Source of the DNA: Idiomarinaceae bacterium HL-53
Lineage (GTDB): Bacteria > Pseudomonadota > Gammaproteobacteria > Enterobacterales > Alteromonadaceae
DNA: 64,000 nt
Direction of reading: 5' to 3'
Assembly: GCA_001458075.1 (NCBI GenBank)
Contig: LN899469.1
Location: forward strand, 1,586,659-1,650,658
Each line of letters opens with the position of its first letter. The stretch's first letter is position 1. The translations under genes were made by a program, and so were the position numbers. Positions 37,856 through 48,296 of this stretch are shown here, one piece after another. The notes under the pieces were generated by a model. The model saw only the letters and a program-made list of their open reading frames with translations. It ran no database searches and was not told the DNA's origin.

Positions 37856-39220
37856 ATGAAGACGCGCTCCGAATTAAATCGACTTTTAAGGCTAACTGGG
37901 CCTATCTTAATTGCCCAGCTTACCCACATGCTCATGGGTGTGGTAGACACACTCATGGCAGGTCGAGTCGGAGCGGTAGACCTGGCGGCGGTCGCAGTTG
38001 GTTCAGCGATATGGATTCCTCTGACACTCTTGGTATTTGGCCTCGGACTCGCGCTCGCACCGGTGATTTCGCACGCACATGGCGAGGGTGACACAGCGAG
38101 TATGCCGAAGTACCTTCAGCAGTCTCTATACACCTGCATTCTGGGCGGCTTGTTAGCGGGAGGTTTGGTCTATTTCGCACCGCAGTTCTTAGCACTCATG
38201 GATATTTCTGCTGAGTTTAGGGCCATGACACTGTCATACTTACAATTCATTCTGTGGGGATTGCCTGCGTTTGTCTTGTATGTCGTGTTACGAAATTACT
38301 GTGAAGGCGTTTCTCATACCATGCCGTCGCTCGTTATTGGTGTGATTGGTTTGCTCGTGAATATTCCTACTAACTATATTTTTATATACGGCAAGCTAGG
38401 CATGCCAGCGTTAGGTGGTGCAGGTGCAGGACTCGCTTCAGCGATCGTTTTATGGGCGATGGCGGCGGCCTTTCTAATTTATGTTTCAGTGGCAAGTCGC
38501 TATCGAGAAATTCGACCTTTTCGTCATTTCTATCGGCCTGAGTGGGACGAAATTATGCATTTCATTCGGCTGGGGACACCGATCTCGATGTCTTTATTCT
38601 TTGAAACGAGCTTGTTTGCAGCGGTTGCGATTCTTATCGCTTCATTAGGTGAAGTTGTGGTTTCGGGACATCAGATCGCACTCAACATTTCGTCGATCGT
38701 TTATATGTTCCCGTTGAGTCTAAGTATGGCGATCACTTTGCGTGTTGGGTTTGCGTTGGGGTCGCGCAAGTATGATGACGCTTTAAAATCGTATCAACTT
38801 GCGTTGCTTGTTGGTTTAAGTTTTGCCGCTATCAATGGCTTGGGTATGTGGCTCGGTGGGCGCTTTCTTGCAGGTTTTTATACTTCGAATGAAGAGATCA
38901 TTGAACTGGCAGGAGTGTTGTTAGGGCTCGCTGCGATTTTTACGATTTCCGATACGTTTCAGGCCATTTCAATGGGCGCTTTACGGGGCTATAAAGACAC
39001 TCGAATGCCCATGATCATTACGCTGGTTGCCTATTGGCCCTTTGGTCTAACCGTTGGAGTAACGCTTGCCTTTACCGACTGGATTGTGCCCGCAATGGGT
39101 GCCGCCGGATTCTGGTTAGGTTTTATTAGCGGTTTGAGTGTTGCCGCAGTACTTCTTACCATTCGACTCTTTAAGGTTCATCGGCGCTACGTTGTCGGAA
39201 TTGATCTATCTCAACCCTAG
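37856..39220 (+). CDS. MATE-family efflux pump (NorM-like)
   Basis: A 454-residue protein with 12 predicted helices in two homologous halves; the N-terminal LRLTGPILIAQLTHMLMGVV and DTLMAGRVGAVDLAAVAVG, and the second-half SMGALRGYKDTRMPM, are typical of NorM-type cation-coupled multidrug exporters. Three bases after the hydrolase stop. Confidence 0.9.
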   Translation: MKTRSELNRLLRLTGPILIAQLTHMLMGVVDTLMAGRVGAVDLAAVAVGSAIWIPLTLLVFGLGLALAPVISHAHGEGDTASMPKYLQQSLYTCILGGLLAGGLVYFAPQFLALMDISAEFRAMTLSYLQFILWGLPAFVLYVVLRNYCEGVSHTMPSLVIGVIGLLVNIPTNYIFIYGKLGMPALGGAGAGLASAIVLWAMAAAFLIYVSVASRYREIRPFRHFYRPEWDEIMHFIRLGTPISMSLFFETSLFAAVAILIASLGEVVVSGHQIALNISSIVYMFPLSLSMAITLRVGFALGSRKYDDALKSYQLALLVGLSFAAINGLGMWLGGRFLAGFYTSNEEIIELAGVLLGLAAIFTISDTFQAISMGALRGYKDTRMPMIITLVAYWPFGLTVGVTLAFTDWIVPAMGAAGFWLGFISGLSVAAVLLTIRLFKVHRRYVVGIDLSQP

Positions 39221-39276
39221 CTAGGTTTTCTTACCTATATTTTGCTAAGCACACATACAACGATGATCTTTCGTTC

Positions 39277-39282
39277 TATAAT
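39277..39282 (+). promoter_or_regulatory. Possible -10 box of the broken chemoreceptor
   Basis: TATAAT 39 bases before the ATG, with no good -35 and no sigma-28 motif visible. Confidence 0.3.
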
Positions 39283-39320
39283 ATTTGTATTAGAATCAAG
39301 TAATTTTACCTAGGACATTT

Positions 39321-40324
39321 ATGCCAGCTATGTCGCTCGCTTTTCGCAAAGGTGCATTCCAGCTCTCGCTAGGTGTGAATGCATTATTATTTGTAACAAC
39401 ACTGATTCTTGCACTGGTTTACGGTGGCCTCACCGTCGCACTGCTCGTTGGTGTCCCTTCAGTTTTAGTGCCATTCTGGCTTTATAAAACATTGGGAGAC
39501 CAACCATTAGCACGTATTTCATTTGGCGTGAGCTTTATGTTTTTCGCGGCATTACAAATTCATCTCTCTCATGGCTTTACCGAGGTGCACTTTGGTATTT
39601 TCGTGTTGTTGGCGATTCTCATTGTATTTCGTGATTGGTGGGTCATTGCCGTTGCCGCTAGCGTGATAGCGGTTCACCACTTATTGTTCATGTATTTGCA
39701 GTCTTCGGGAGCACCAAACAGAGAGTACAGAATTTGATGAATGTATTGACTCATTCAAAGCAGAAAGTTGAGGAAATGGCTGCGGCCGCACAAGAGATTC
39801 GCAGTGTGTTAGAGGTCATCGACGCGATTGCAGAGCAAACGAATTTGCTTGCATTGAACGCTGCGATTGAAGCCGCGCGTGCCGGAGAATCCGGTCGAGG
39901 TTTTGCCGTGGTGGCAGATGAAGTGCGCACGCTTGCAAGTCGAACACGAGGCTCTACGGATCAGATTCAGAAAACGATTGGACAACTTACGAAAACAAGT
40001 GACGAATCTGTGCATGCGGTGAGTGAGAGTTTGAATGCGGTGCAGGAAGCGTCTGAAGAAGCCGAGAATAGTGAGCACTTATTGCAAGAGATCAATCAGC
40101 AGTCGCGAACTTTGGTGCAATCTGTAAATGAGATAACACAAGCGCTTTCACAGCAACGTGTTGCTTCGAGTGATATTACGAAAAGCACCAACACATTGAG
40201 TCACATGGCAAAGGAACAAGCTGAACATTCAGAAGAGTTGATCTCGATTGCAAATACGCTGAATGGCCTCACACAAGAGCTTAGACATGAATTGAAGCGT
40301 TTTATTGGGAGCTCATACCGTTGA
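39321..40324 (+). pseudogene. Decayed methyl-accepting chemotaxis receptor (internal deletion and frame break)
   Basis: Two adjoining fragments belong to one receptor. 39321-39737 (138 residues) is the N-terminal membrane part, with four or five hydrophobic segments and HLSHGFTEVHFGIFVLL; it ends abruptly at [11 protein letters not shown]. 39734-40324, in another frame, is the signalling hairpin: [20 protein letters not shown] and [20 protein letters not shown], with a complete C-terminal helix. Only about 30 residues precede the hairpin tip, where more than 100 are expected, so the middle of the gene has been lost. The second fragment has only a TTG or an ATG inside the break. Non-functional as a receptor is the likely reading. 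Confidence 0.78.
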
Positions 40325-40836
40325 AGCAAGCGCTCGCAGGGTGGGTATTTGCACTTTGGCTAATACTCACATCAGTATTTCTATACATTTGGGCTTTAGC
40401 TGATTATGGCTATTTCGATGAATCGTCTTTGTGGCTAGGTGAAGTCCATTTCCCCTTGTCGGCTTCCGATTTTCCCGACTTAAAAGCGCAGGGTGAAGAA
40501 GCACAGTGGCTCTTTGTGCATGTCTCGGAAGCAGGCTGTCGATGCAATAAGAGGACCGAGCGTCATATCGAAGATTTAAATTTACCTGCGCAAAGTTATA
40601 CCGAGATTTCTCTTACGCGTGTTGAGGCCGAACGATTGGGGTGGACGATTCCGGCAACGCCACTACTGATCGTCGCGAGTGGAAACCGTCATAATTTATC
40701 TGCAAGGTATGTCGGCCCCTATGCTTCGGGGCCGTTGTGCTCGAGTGAGAATAGTTTTATTCCAAGTGTTATGCAAAACTCGATGGCGGAAAGCCTTTGG
40801 CTCAACGGCAACGTGAAAGCGTGTCGATGTCTTTAG
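40321..40836 (+). CDS. Membrane-anchored thiol-rich protein of unknown function
   Basis: A 171-residue protein with one N-terminal helix ([20 protein letters not shown]), so bitopic with a periplasmic domain. The domain looks thioredoxin-like: [20 protein letters not shown], a CxC in the active-site position, and IPATPLLIV, the cis-proline strand. The extreme C-terminus has another CxC (VKACRCL). The start is TTG overlapping the receptor fragment by TTGA. It resembles a family known only as a domain of unknown function, found in marine gammaproteobacteria. Overlaps the end of hisI by 4 bases, convergent. Confidence 0.7.
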   Translation: MKQALAGWVFALWLILTSVFLYIWALADYGYFDESSLWLGEVHFPLSASDFPDLKAQGEEAQWLFVHVSEAGCRCNKRTERHIEDLNLPAQSYTEISLTRVEAERLGWTIPATPLLIVASGNRHNLSARYVGPYASGPLCSSENSFIPSVMQNSMAESLWLNGNVKACRCL

Positions 40837-41459
40837 TTTTTTCTGCGGTTGCGCAGCACTTGCGTCACATCAGCTAAACTCAAATTTCTTGCTTCCAACA
40901 CAACGAGTAAATGATAGAGCAGATCTGCACTTTCATTGAGTAGTGCATCGTCGTCTTGAGCAACCGCCGCGAGGGCAACCTCTACACCTTCTTCTCCAAC
41001 TTTCTGCGAGCAACGGCGAACGCCCTCACTCAGTAACTTGGCTGTGTAACTTTTATCCGTTTCTTGACTCGCCGCGCGCGCTTGAATGGTGCGGGTTAAA
41101 TGTGCAAGCTCACCTAGTAAGCTTTGCTCACTTTGTTCCCAACAGGTGCGATTGCCGAGATGGCAGGTCGGGCCCTGTGGTTTGGCAAGCACGAGGATCG
41201 AGTCTAAATCACAGTCTGCACTGGCACTTACGAATTGAAGCGTGTGGCCAGAGGTTTCACCTTTGGTCCAGAGGCGCTCTTTGCTGCGGCTATAGAATGT
41301 AACCGCACCCGACTGCAGGGTTTGTGCTAACGCCGCTTCATTCATGTAGCCCTGCATTAGCACTTCAGCGCTCCAGGCGTCTTGCACAATGCAAGGGATC
41401 AATCCGCTCATTTTTTCCCAAGCAAGTGCAGGAATGTCAGCAGGAGTCTCTATTTTCAT
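40833..41459 (-). CDS. hisI: Bifunctional phosphoribosyl-AMP cyclohydrolase / phosphoribosyl-ATP pyrophosphatase
   Basis: A 208-residue fusion (HisIE) for steps 2 and 3 of histidine synthesis. Cyclohydrolase half: [20 protein letters not shown], with zinc-site [18 protein letters not shown]; pyrophosphatase half from about residue 115 with [18 protein letters not shown]. Last gene of the his operon, overlapping hisF by 4 bases. Confidence 0.95.
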   Translation of the reverse strand: MKIETPADIPALAWEKMSGLIPCIVQDAWSAEVLMQGYMNEAALAQTLQSGAVTFYSRSKERLWTKGETSGHTLQFVSASADCDLDSILVLAKPQGPTCHLGNRTCWEQSEQSLLGELAHLTRTIQARAASQETDKSYTAKLLSEGVRRCSQKVGEEGVEVALAAVAQDDDALLNESADLLYHLLVVLEARNLSLADVTQVLRNRRKN

Positions 41460-42247
41460 ACTATGTCCTTATCGGCGGGTCGAATCACAATGCCTTGCTC
41501 AACCAGTTCCGCTTTCAAATCTTGGATAGCGATTATACCTTTGTGAAACACGGAAGCTGCAAGCGCGCCATCAACGTTTGCTTCACTAAAGACCGCCGCG
41601 AAGTGTTCAATAGCCCCAGCGCCCCCCGAGGCAATCAAAGGTACATTGCAAATACTTCGAATGCGAGCGAGCTGCTCGATATCATAACCATTGCGAACAC
41701 CATCTTGGTTCATACAGTTGAGAACTATTTCACCAGCGCCTCGGGCGACAACTTCTTTCACCCAGTCTTCAGTGCACCAAGTTGTTTTGGCGGTCTTCGT
41801 CTCGTCACCAGTAAATTGAAAAACTTCATATTGCCCGGTCTGCTCGTTAAAGTGACTGTCTATACCAATCACCACGCACTGTTGGCCAAAAGCGTCAACA
41901 AGATCAGAAATTAACTCAGGATTGCTTAGTGCTGGAGAGTTTACCGAAATCTTGTCTGCTCCCATCGCCAGTATTTCACGCGCTTGCGCAACGGTTTTAA
42001 TACCGCCTGCAACAGCAAAGGGTATGTCGATAACTTCAGCGACACGGCTTACCCATGACTTATCGACTACACGCTGATCGGAAGACGCAGTGATGTCATA
42101 GAAAACGAGTTCATCTGCGCCTTCGGCTGCATAGCGAGTGGCGAGTGGAACGATATCTCCGACAATTTCGTGATTTCGAAACTGCACACCTTTGACAACT
42201 TGCCCGTCGCGAACATCTAGGCAAGGGATTATCCGTTTTGCCAACAT
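41456..42247 (-). CDS. hisF: Imidazole glycerol phosphate synthase, cyclase subunit
   Basis: A 263-residue TIM barrel ([40 protein letters not shown]). Works with HisH to make IGP and AICAR. Overlaps hisA by 19 bases. Confidence 0.96.
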   Translation of the reverse strand: MLAKRIIPCLDVRDGQVVKGVQFRNHEIVGDIVPLATRYAAEGADELVFYDITASSDQRVVDKSWVSRVAEVIDIPFAVAGGIKTVAQAREILAMGADKISVNSPALSNPELISDLVDAFGQQCVVIGIDSHFNEQTGQYEVFQFTGDETKTAKTTWCTEDWVKEVVARGAGEIVLNCMNQDGVRNGYDIEQLARIRSICNVPLIASGGAGAIEHFAAVFSEANVDGALAASVFHKGIIAIQDLKAELVEQGIVIRPADKDIV

Positions 42248-42966
42248 GCTAATGCCTCCGCGAGTGTAAATTGTCCGGTCAACAACGCCTTACCTAAAAT
42301 AACGCTGTCGCAATTTGCTATTTTTAGCGCCTCTAAATCGGCTAAAGTTGCCACGCCACCGGAGGCTTGCCAAGTAATGCTGGGGTAAGCCTTTTTCAAT
42401 TCGGTATACAATGCCACGTTACTACCAGCAAGTGTGCCGTCGCGGCTGATATCCGTACAGAGTACATGTTGTAAACCCGCAGGTAGATAGTTCTGTACAC
42501 AGTCTTCCAGCGTCACGGTCGATTGTTGTTGCCAGCCGTGTGTAGCCAGCCATTTATTACCGCTGGCATCAATATTGATATCGAGCGCGAGTACGATTGT
42601 TTCACCGCCGAACTTCCGTAGCCATTGGGTAACCGTGTCGGGCTCGGTCACGGCCAAAGAACCGATCACAACGCGCTTCACACCTGCAGCCAGAAGTCGC
42701 TCGACATCTTCTTCGGTTCGAATGCCACCCCCAGTCTGAACGGGTAAGCCGGTTTTTTGCGTGATTTCTTGTAGCAATGATACTTGACGCTCTCGCGGAT
42801 CCTTCGCGCCATCTAGATCGACTAAATGAATATATTCTGCACCTGCATCTCGGTATTGTAATGCAACCGCTACTGCATCACTGTGGTAAGTTGTTTGCTC
42901 AGCAAAGTTACCTTGGTGGAGTCGCACCACCTCTCCTTTAATTAAGTCGAGAGCCGGAATTAACAT
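42229..42966 (-). CDS. hisA: ProFAR isomerase HisA
   Basis: A 245-residue TIM barrel ([53 protein letters not shown]). Overlaps hisH by 7 bases. Confidence 0.96.
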   Translation of the reverse strand: MLIPALDLIKGEVVRLHQGNFAEQTTYHSDAVAVALQYRDAGAEYIHLVDLDGAKDPRERQVSLLQEITQKTGLPVQTGGGIRTEEDVERLLAAGVKRVVIGSLAVTEPDTVTQWLRKFGGETIVLALDINIDASGNKWLATHGWQQQSTVTLEDCVQNYLPAGLQHVLCTDISRDGTLAGSNVALYTELKKAYPSITWQASGGVATLADLEALKIANCDSVILGKALLTGQFTLAEALACWQNG

Positions 42967-43571
42967 GTCATCTCCAGGAAGTTTTTCAAGACACGCGCTC
43001 CTGCTTTGCCGGAGCGTTCTGGGTGAAATTGCACCCCCATAATTGGGCCGCGTGCAATGGCTGCAGAGAACGCTTGACCATACTCACAACGAGCAATCGT
43101 AAACTCGGAGAGAGGGGCTGCGAAACTATGTACGTAGTAGAAGTAAGGGTTCTCCAACCCTTTAAATAACGGGTGAGCAGAGGCTTGCGTCGCGTTCCAA
43201 CCCATGTGCGGAAGCGGTAAATTATCCGTCGTAGCTAAACGGGCGACCTCAGTCGGAATAAGATCCAAACAAGGAATCGACGCGTTCGTGTCACTTCTCT
43301 TCTTTTCATGGGAAAGAGTCGCTAACAGTTGCATCCCTAGGCAAATACCTAATGTGGGCTGGGTGCGGCTTGTTAGCGCATCGATCACTTCCAGCTCCTG
43401 TAGCGCCGACATTGCCTCGCTCGCAGTACCGACACCCGGAAGAACGACATGGTCGACATTGTGCAGCACGTCAGGATCCGCACTTATGATAGGTTGTACA
43501 CCTAGGCGTTCAAAGGCGAATCGTACCGACGCAAGATTTGCACAACGTGTGTTGACAATCGCCAAGCGCAT
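42960..43571 (-). CDS. hisH: Imidazole glycerol phosphate synthase, glutamine amidotransferase subunit
   Basis: A 203-residue class I amidotransferase: Cys77 in LGICLGMQLL, catalytic His/Glu in GVQFHPERSG. Supplies ammonia to HisF. The start is adjacent to the hisB stop. Confidence 0.96.
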   Translation of the reverse strand: MRLAIVNTRCANLASVRFAFERLGVQPIISADPDVLHNVDHVVLPGVGTASEAMSALQELEVIDALTSRTQPTLGICLGMQLLATLSHEKKRSDTNASIPCLDLIPTEVARLATTDNLPLPHMGWNATQASAHPLFKGLENPYFYYVHSFAAPLSEFTIARCEYGQAFSAAIARGPIMGVQFHPERSGKAGARVLKNFLEMTC

Positions 43572-44642
43572 TTAGAGCACTCCTTTACTCGATGGCAGTT
43601 CATTTCCTTCCTTTTTAACGGCTTGACGCAGGGCTCTACCAAACACCTTAAACAAGCTTTCAACTTGGTGATGTGTATTTCCTTCTGTAGTTGTTAGATG
43701 CAAGCTCATCTTCATACTGTCACTCATAGAGCGGAAAAAGTGTTCAACCATTTCGGTGTTCAACGTGCCGACATTTGGTTGTGAGAAGTCGGCTTTAAAT
43801 TCAAGCCATGGGCGCCCCGAAAGATCAATTAAACACTCAGCTCGACATTCATCCATGGGCAATGCAAAACCAAAGCGACCGATACCACGCTTGTTGCCGA
43901 GGGCTTGACGCATTGCGTCTCCTAACGCAAGTGCCGTATCTTCGACAGTGTGGTGATCATCGATGTGTAAGTCACCACTTACCTCCACTTGCAAAGAAAA
44001 CCCACCGTGGGTCGCAATCTGCTCAAGCATATGGTCGAAAAAGCCAATGCCTGTATTCATTTTAATGGGCTGTGTGGCGTCTAAGTCAACGGTAATCGCA
44101 ATATCGGTTTCCTTGGTGGTACGGCGCACAGAGGCGCTCCGATTGCCACCAGTAAGCTCCCGTACAATCGCATTCCAGTTCAACGACGTGCGATCATAGC
44201 GTAAGCCTCGAATACCCATAGAGGCGGCCAGTTGCATATCCGTTTCACGGTCGCCGATCACGTACGAGCGGGTAAAATCAATGCGTCCATTTTGGAGGTA
44301 ATCCCGGACGAGTCCAAGCTTTGGTTTACGACAGCTACACTGGTCATGGTCAAAGTGTGGGCAAATCAACACTTCTGCAAATCGTACGCCTTGTGACTTG
44401 AATAGCTGCATCATGGCATTATGGGGAAGATCAAAGTCAGCTTGGGGAAAACTATCCGTACCCAGTCCGTCTTGGTTGCTTACCATGACGAGCTCAAAGC
44501 CAGCGCCTTGCAATGCGAGCAATGCCGTAATTACGTTAGGCTCATATACAAGTTTTGCTAATGAATCGACTTGCTTATCGGTGCTTGGCTCTTCAATGAG
44601 TGTGCCGTCACGATCAATAAATAAAATAGGTTTGGCACTCAT
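43572..44642 (-). CDS. hisB: Bifunctional histidinol-phosphatase / imidazoleglycerol-phosphate dehydratase
   Basis: A 356-residue fusion. The N-terminal HAD phosphatase has [12 protein letters not shown] (Asp10, Asp12) and a [14 protein letters not shown] zinc loop; the dehydratase half (from about 170) has [16 protein letters not shown] and the metal-binding [16 protein letters not shown]. This fused form is typical of gammaproteobacteria. Overlaps hisC by 4 bases. Confidence 0.96.
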   Translation of the reverse strand: MSAKPILFIDRDGTLIEEPSTDKQVDSLAKLVYEPNVITALLALQGAGFELVMVSNQDGLGTDSFPQADFDLPHNAMMQLFKSQGVRFAEVLICPHFDHDQCSCRKPKLGLVRDYLQNGRIDFTRSYVIGDRETDMQLAASMGIRGLRYDRTSLNWNAIVRELTGGNRSASVRRTTKETDIAITVDLDATQPIKMNTGIGFFDHMLEQIATHGGFSLQVEVSGDLHIDDHHTVEDTALALGDAMRQALGNKRGIGRFGFALPMDECRAECLIDLSGRPWLEFKADFSQPNVGTLNTEMVEHFFRSMSDSMKMSLHLTTTEGNTHHQVESLFKVFGRALRQAVKKEGNELPSSKGVL

Positions 44643-45721
44643 AAAGCGACTCCTGAATAACGGTTGAGAGACTCGATCACTGCTTGGTTCTCAGCGGGGC
44701 TTCCAATCGTAAAACGAATACAATTCGGCAAATTAAGTTGTGAAGATTGATTACGGATCAGTATACCGTCTGCGATTAGGTGTGCCATCACACTTTCGGC
44801 ATCTTCAACGGCAGCCAACACAAAATTAGTTACACTTGGGAATATTGATTGCACCCAAGCGTAGGTTTCCAGCGCGGTGATTAAGCGTGCGCGTTCTCCT
44901 TGTGTCTCAATGACAGCTTGGCGCATTTCTATTAATGCTTCTGCGCGAAGGGCCTGCTGTGCGATTTGAATACTCAAATCTGGCAAGGGGTAGGGCGCTA
45001 AAACTGGCACCAGTGCCTGAATAATATCCGCATTTGCCAACGTGAAGCCGACCCGAATACCAGCCAAACCGAAGGCTTTTGAAAGTGTACGGGTCACAAT
45101 CAAATGAGGATAGTTAGCTAATAATTCGGTCGCCGATGCGCAGTCTGCATATTCTATATAGGCTTCATCAACTACAACTAGGCAGCGCTCTTTCGTGAAC
45201 TCTAAGACCTCACGAACTTGGGCTGGAGGCAGGGTGTTGCCTAGGGGATTGGATGGATTACAAAGGAAGACTATTTTTACCTGATTCAATGCATCCTGCA
45301 TGGCTGCCAAATCAAGTGTCCATTCACTATTCTCAGCAACCAATGGTACTTTCACCACGTCATTGTTGTTTAATTGCGCAGAGATGGCGTACATACCATA
45401 CGTAGGTGGACATATCATGATTTTATCTTCACCGGGCTCGCAAAAAGCGCGAATTAGAATATCGATCGCTTCGTCGCTACCTCTGTGACTCATGACTTCA
45501 CTTACGTCAACGCCCGCGTATTGGGCATAGGCTGCATTTAGATCCAACGATTGGAAATTGGGGTAGCGATTGAGGAACTCGGTGTTAACTTGCCAAGCTT
45601 TTCCATACGGGTTTTCGTTCGCATTGAGCCAAATCTTTCCAACGTTCATGCTCCGTCGCGCCGAAGCGTACGGTGTCATATTGCGCAAGTGCGCTCGCAA
45701 TAATCCGTTGATTAGGTTCAT
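44639..45721 (-). CDS. hisC: Histidinol-phosphate aminotransferase
   Basis: A 360-residue PLP enzyme; the Schiff-base lysine is K215 in [15 protein letters not shown], and [10 protein letters not shown] is the PLP-contacting strand. Overlaps hisD and hisB by 4 bases each. Confidence 0.95.
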   Translation of the reverse strand: MNLINGLLRAHLRNMTPYASARRSMNVGKIWLNANENPYGKAWQVNTEFLNRYPNFQSLDLNAAYAQYAGVDVSEVMSHRGSDEAIDILIRAFCEPGEDKIMICPPTYGMYAISAQLNNNDVVKVPLVAENSEWTLDLAAMQDALNQVKIVFLCNPSNPLGNTLPPAQVREVLEFTKERCLVVVDEAYIEYADCASATELLANYPHLIVTRTLSKAFGLAGIRVGFTLANADIIQALVPVLAPYPLPDLSIQIAQQALRAEALIEMRQAVIETQGERARLITALETYAWVQSIFPSVTNFVLAAVEDAESVMAHLIADGILIRNQSSQLNLPNCIRFTIGSPAENQAVIESLNRYSGVAL

Positions 45722-47061
45722 TGGATAGTCTCCACATCTCGTTGGATACGATCGCTTTCGAGTCGCAGTGATACGGCCCGCAAATGGGCGTCGAGCTTTT
45801 CCTCGCGCGCTAATTCAACAATTGCAGGGCCAAGTTCCATCAAACCTTTCGCCGATACCGTTTGTGTCGTAAAGCGACGGTAGAAATCGAGCAAGCCTAA
45901 GCTACTGTAGCTTCGAGCAAAACCGTAGGTTGGAAGAACATGGTTGGTTCCAGTTGCGTAATCGCCTCCTGATTCTGGGGTATAGTGCCCTACAAAAATT
46001 GAGCCTGCGTTTCGCAACCGTGGAATTAAGTGCTCAGCGTTGTTTAACTGAATACTCAAATGCTCTGGCGCGTATGCTTCACTGATGGCAATCGCTTCAC
46101 TGAGGCTCTCGGTTAAAATGAGGCTACTCGATTTGAGTGCTTCTGCGGCAATTTCAGCGCGGGGAAGCTTTTCGAGTTGCAGCGCTAGCTCTGCACGAAC
46201 ACGCTCGATAAATGCGACGTCAGGGGAAAGCAAAATCACCTGACTGTCAGGGCCGTGCTCTGCTTGCGAAAGCAAGTCTGCTGCGACAAATGCAGGCTCA
46301 GCCGAGGCGTCTGCGATAACTAGCAGCTCTGAGGGGCCCGCGGGCAAATCAATTGCTGGGCCACCTGCAAGTTGGCTCACTTGTTGTTTAGCTTCGGTGA
46401 CATAGCTATTGCCGGGACCAAATATCTTTTGCACGGCTGGAATTGTTTCAGTGCCTAACGCCAATGCGGCAATCGCTTGCGCACCTCCCATCAGAAAAAC
46501 GCGTGTCATACCGCACTTTACGGCGGCATAACAAATGGCTGGAGAGAGTGTTCCGTCTTTAGCCGGAGGGCTCACCAGCACACGTTCGTCACAGTTTGCA
46601 ATTTGCGCAGGCACACCAAGCATGAGAGCTGTACTTGGTAAACTTGCACTCCCTCCAGGAATGTAGAGTCCTACGCTGGCAAATGCTGTGAAATTAAGCG
46701 TACAGGTAACACCAGGGCTGGTATTGACCGTGACATTTTGAGGCTGCTGTGCAGCGTGGAACTGGTAAATATTATCGTAGGCGCGGTCGATCGCTGCTCT
46801 CACTTCCGGTGTGATCGTTGCTGCGAGCGCTTCCACCTGAGACATGGGCAACTCGGGGCTCGCTAACTTTACGCCGTCGAAACGCTCTGTACATTCGAGC
46901 ACTGCTCGGTCGCCAAAGTTCTCGACTTCGTTAATGAGGCTCGCTACCTGTGTTTGCAGTGCCTCACTGACGCGTTGCACTGGCCGCTGCAGCAGTGCTT
47001 TTTGTGCTGTGCTATCGAGCGCCGACCAGCGCACTGCATTTGGTATGAGAGTGGTTGTCAT
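45718..47061 (-). CDS. hisD: Histidinol dehydrogenase
   Basis: A 447-residue NAD- and zinc-dependent enzyme for the last two oxidations. IFGPGNSYVTEAKQQV, DLPAGPSELLVIADA and DLLSQAEHGPDSQVIL are signature segments; YAPEHLSIQ and the C-terminal EGD-like ESGGDYATGTNHVLPT follow. Two bases after hisG. Confidence 0.96.
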   Translation of the reverse strand: MTTTLIPNAVRWSALDSTAQKALLQRPVQRVSEALQTQVASLINEVENFGDRAVLECTERFDGVKLASPELPMSQVEALAATITPEVRAAIDRAYDNIYQFHAAQQPQNVTVNTSPGVTCTLNFTAFASVGLYIPGGSASLPSTALMLGVPAQIANCDERVLVSPPAKDGTLSPAICYAAVKCGMTRVFLMGGAQAIAALALGTETIPAVQKIFGPGNSYVTEAKQQVSQLAGGPAIDLPAGPSELLVIADASAEPAFVAADLLSQAEHGPDSQVILLSPDVAFIERVRAELALQLEKLPRAEIAAEALKSSSLILTESLSEAIAISEAYAPEHLSIQLNNAEHLIPRLRNAGSIFVGHYTPESGGDYATGTNHVLPTYGFARSYSSLGLLDFYRRFTTQTVSAKGLMELGPAIVELAREEKLDAHLRAVSLRLESDRIQRDVETIQ

Positions 47062-47063
47062 AC

Positions 47064-47963
47064 TTACCCCAACATTTTTTCAATCGGCAATACAAGAATA
47101 GAACTACAACCGAGCGCTTTGAGCTGCTCCATGGTTTCCCAAAATAAATTCTCAGTACTTACAACATGCACTGCAACCTGCTCATCAGTATGACTGAGCG
47201 GCAGGATAGTTGGGCGTTCCGCACCTGGTAGAATACGTTCAACTTCCGCTAATTGATTTTTCGGTGCGTGCAGCATGATGTACTTACTTTCTTTTGCAAG
47301 TTGCACACCGTCTAAGCGAGTTAGAATCTTTTCAACAAGTGCTTGTTTCTCAGTACTCAACGAATCTTGGCGCTGAATGAGTTGTACCTGAGAACGGAAG
47401 ATCACATCTTGCTCTACCAAGCCGTTGGCCTCGAGCGTGGCTCCAGTTGAAACCAGATCACAAATGGCTTCTGCTAAGCCCGCGCGCGTTGCTACTTCCA
47501 CTGAGCCTGTTAGCATCACAGTTTTGGCATTCACTCCTTGCTGGCGCAAAAATGCTTCGGTAATGCGCGGATAGGTTGTGGCAATTCGCTTTCCGTCTAA
47601 ACTGGCCAATCCGTTATAACTATCTTCTTTAGGTGTTGCGACACTTAAACGACAAAAACCAAAATCTAGGCGTCTCAGCGATTTAAACTGCGCAGGCTGT
47701 TGCTTTATTTCGCGCTCTAAACGCTCTTCTTCCAATACGTTCTCACCAACGAGCCCTAAATCAACCACACCGTCCATCACCAATCCCGGGATATCGTCAT
47801 CGCGAACTCGGAGTAAATCGACAGGATGACTGGTGCTGTGCGCCATAAGACGCTGCTCATGCAAATTGAATTTCACACCACAAGCAGCGAGAAGTCCGAG
47901 AGATTCTTTACTCAGACGCCCTGATTTTTGCATGGCGATGGTCAATCTTCCTGTATCTTTCAT
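47064..47963 (-). CDS. hisG: ATP phosphoribosyltransferase, long form
   Basis: A 299-residue protein, the E. coli length, with the C-terminal ACT-like domain that gives feedback inhibition by histidine; no hisZ is therefore needed. [20 protein letters not shown] and [14 protein letters not shown] are typical. First structural gene, 22 bases after the attenuator stem. Confidence 0.96.
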   Translation of the reverse strand: MKDTGRLTIAMQKSGRLSKESLGLLAACGVKFNLHEQRLMAHSTSHPVDLLRVRDDDIPGLVMDGVVDLGLVGENVLEEERLEREIKQQPAQFKSLRRLDFGFCRLSVATPKEDSYNGLASLDGKRIATTYPRITEAFLRQQGVNAKTVMLTGSVEVATRAGLAEAICDLVSTGATLEANGLVEQDVIFRSQVQLIQRQDSLSTEKQALVEKILTRLDGVQLAKESKYIMLHAPKNQLAEVERILPGAERPTILPLSHTDEQVAVHVVSTENLFWETMEQLKALGCSSILVLPIEKMLG

Positions 47964-47985
47964 TTTCTATACTCCAAAATTAAAA

Positions 47986-48017
47986 AAACCCTCGGATAGG
48001 TACGCTTCCGAGGGTTT
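47986..48017 (-). terminator. his operon attenuator
   Basis: An 11-bp perfect stem AAACCCTCGGA/TCCGAGGGTTT (47986-47996/48007-48017). On the minus strand it is followed by a run of T before hisG, and it lies 65 bases after the leader peptide stop: a classic intrinsic terminator for attenuation. Confidence 0.85.
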
Positions 48018-48081
48018 TAAAGTTTTCCTGAAAGGCACCTATTTGGCGGCCTTCCAGTTGATATACAACAGCAAACGACCG

Positions 48082-48132
48082 CTACGGAATGTGGCGGTGA
48101 TGATGATGGATGCAGTTGTATAGTGAATTCAT
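48082..48132 (-). CDS. hisL: his operon leader peptide
   Basis: The minus strand encodes MNSLYNCIHHHHRHIP then TAG: a 16-residue leader with five histidines, four in a row and a fifth after an arginine. E. coli HisL has seven consecutive. AAGG lies 8 bases upstream of the ATG. Ribosome stalling at these codons when charged tRNA-His is scarce would block the attenuator. Confidence 0.9.
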   Translation of the reverse strand: MNSLYNCIHHHHRHIP

Positions 48133-48204
48133 TCTTAAAGCCTTATTTATTCGCACGAGCTTTGTTAAGTTGTACAAATGCTATCAAAACTTTCTCCGTG
48201 AAGC

Positions 48205-48218
48205 AACGCTCAAGCGTT
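48205..48218. repeat. Short palindrome upstream of hisL
   Basis: AACGCT-CA-AGCGTT, 6-bp arms, between the divergent hisL and the small gene at 48297. It could be an operator; no family site is recognised. Confidence 0.35.
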
Positions 48219-48296
48219 CGGTTTATCTCCTTTTGTTTAATTTTTGCGCAAAACGGTCGATAATAAGAGTGAAGCGTTCATAAAGGAGGGTGCTGA

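Noticed and set aside
39221-39320. A terminator after the MATE gene
   Set aside because: AACCCTAGCTAGGTT has only a tiny self-palindromic stem and a weak T tract.
48082-48132. The CAT repeat as a microsatellite or CRISPR fragment
   Set aside because: It is explained by the histidine codons of the his leader peptide followed by an attenuator.
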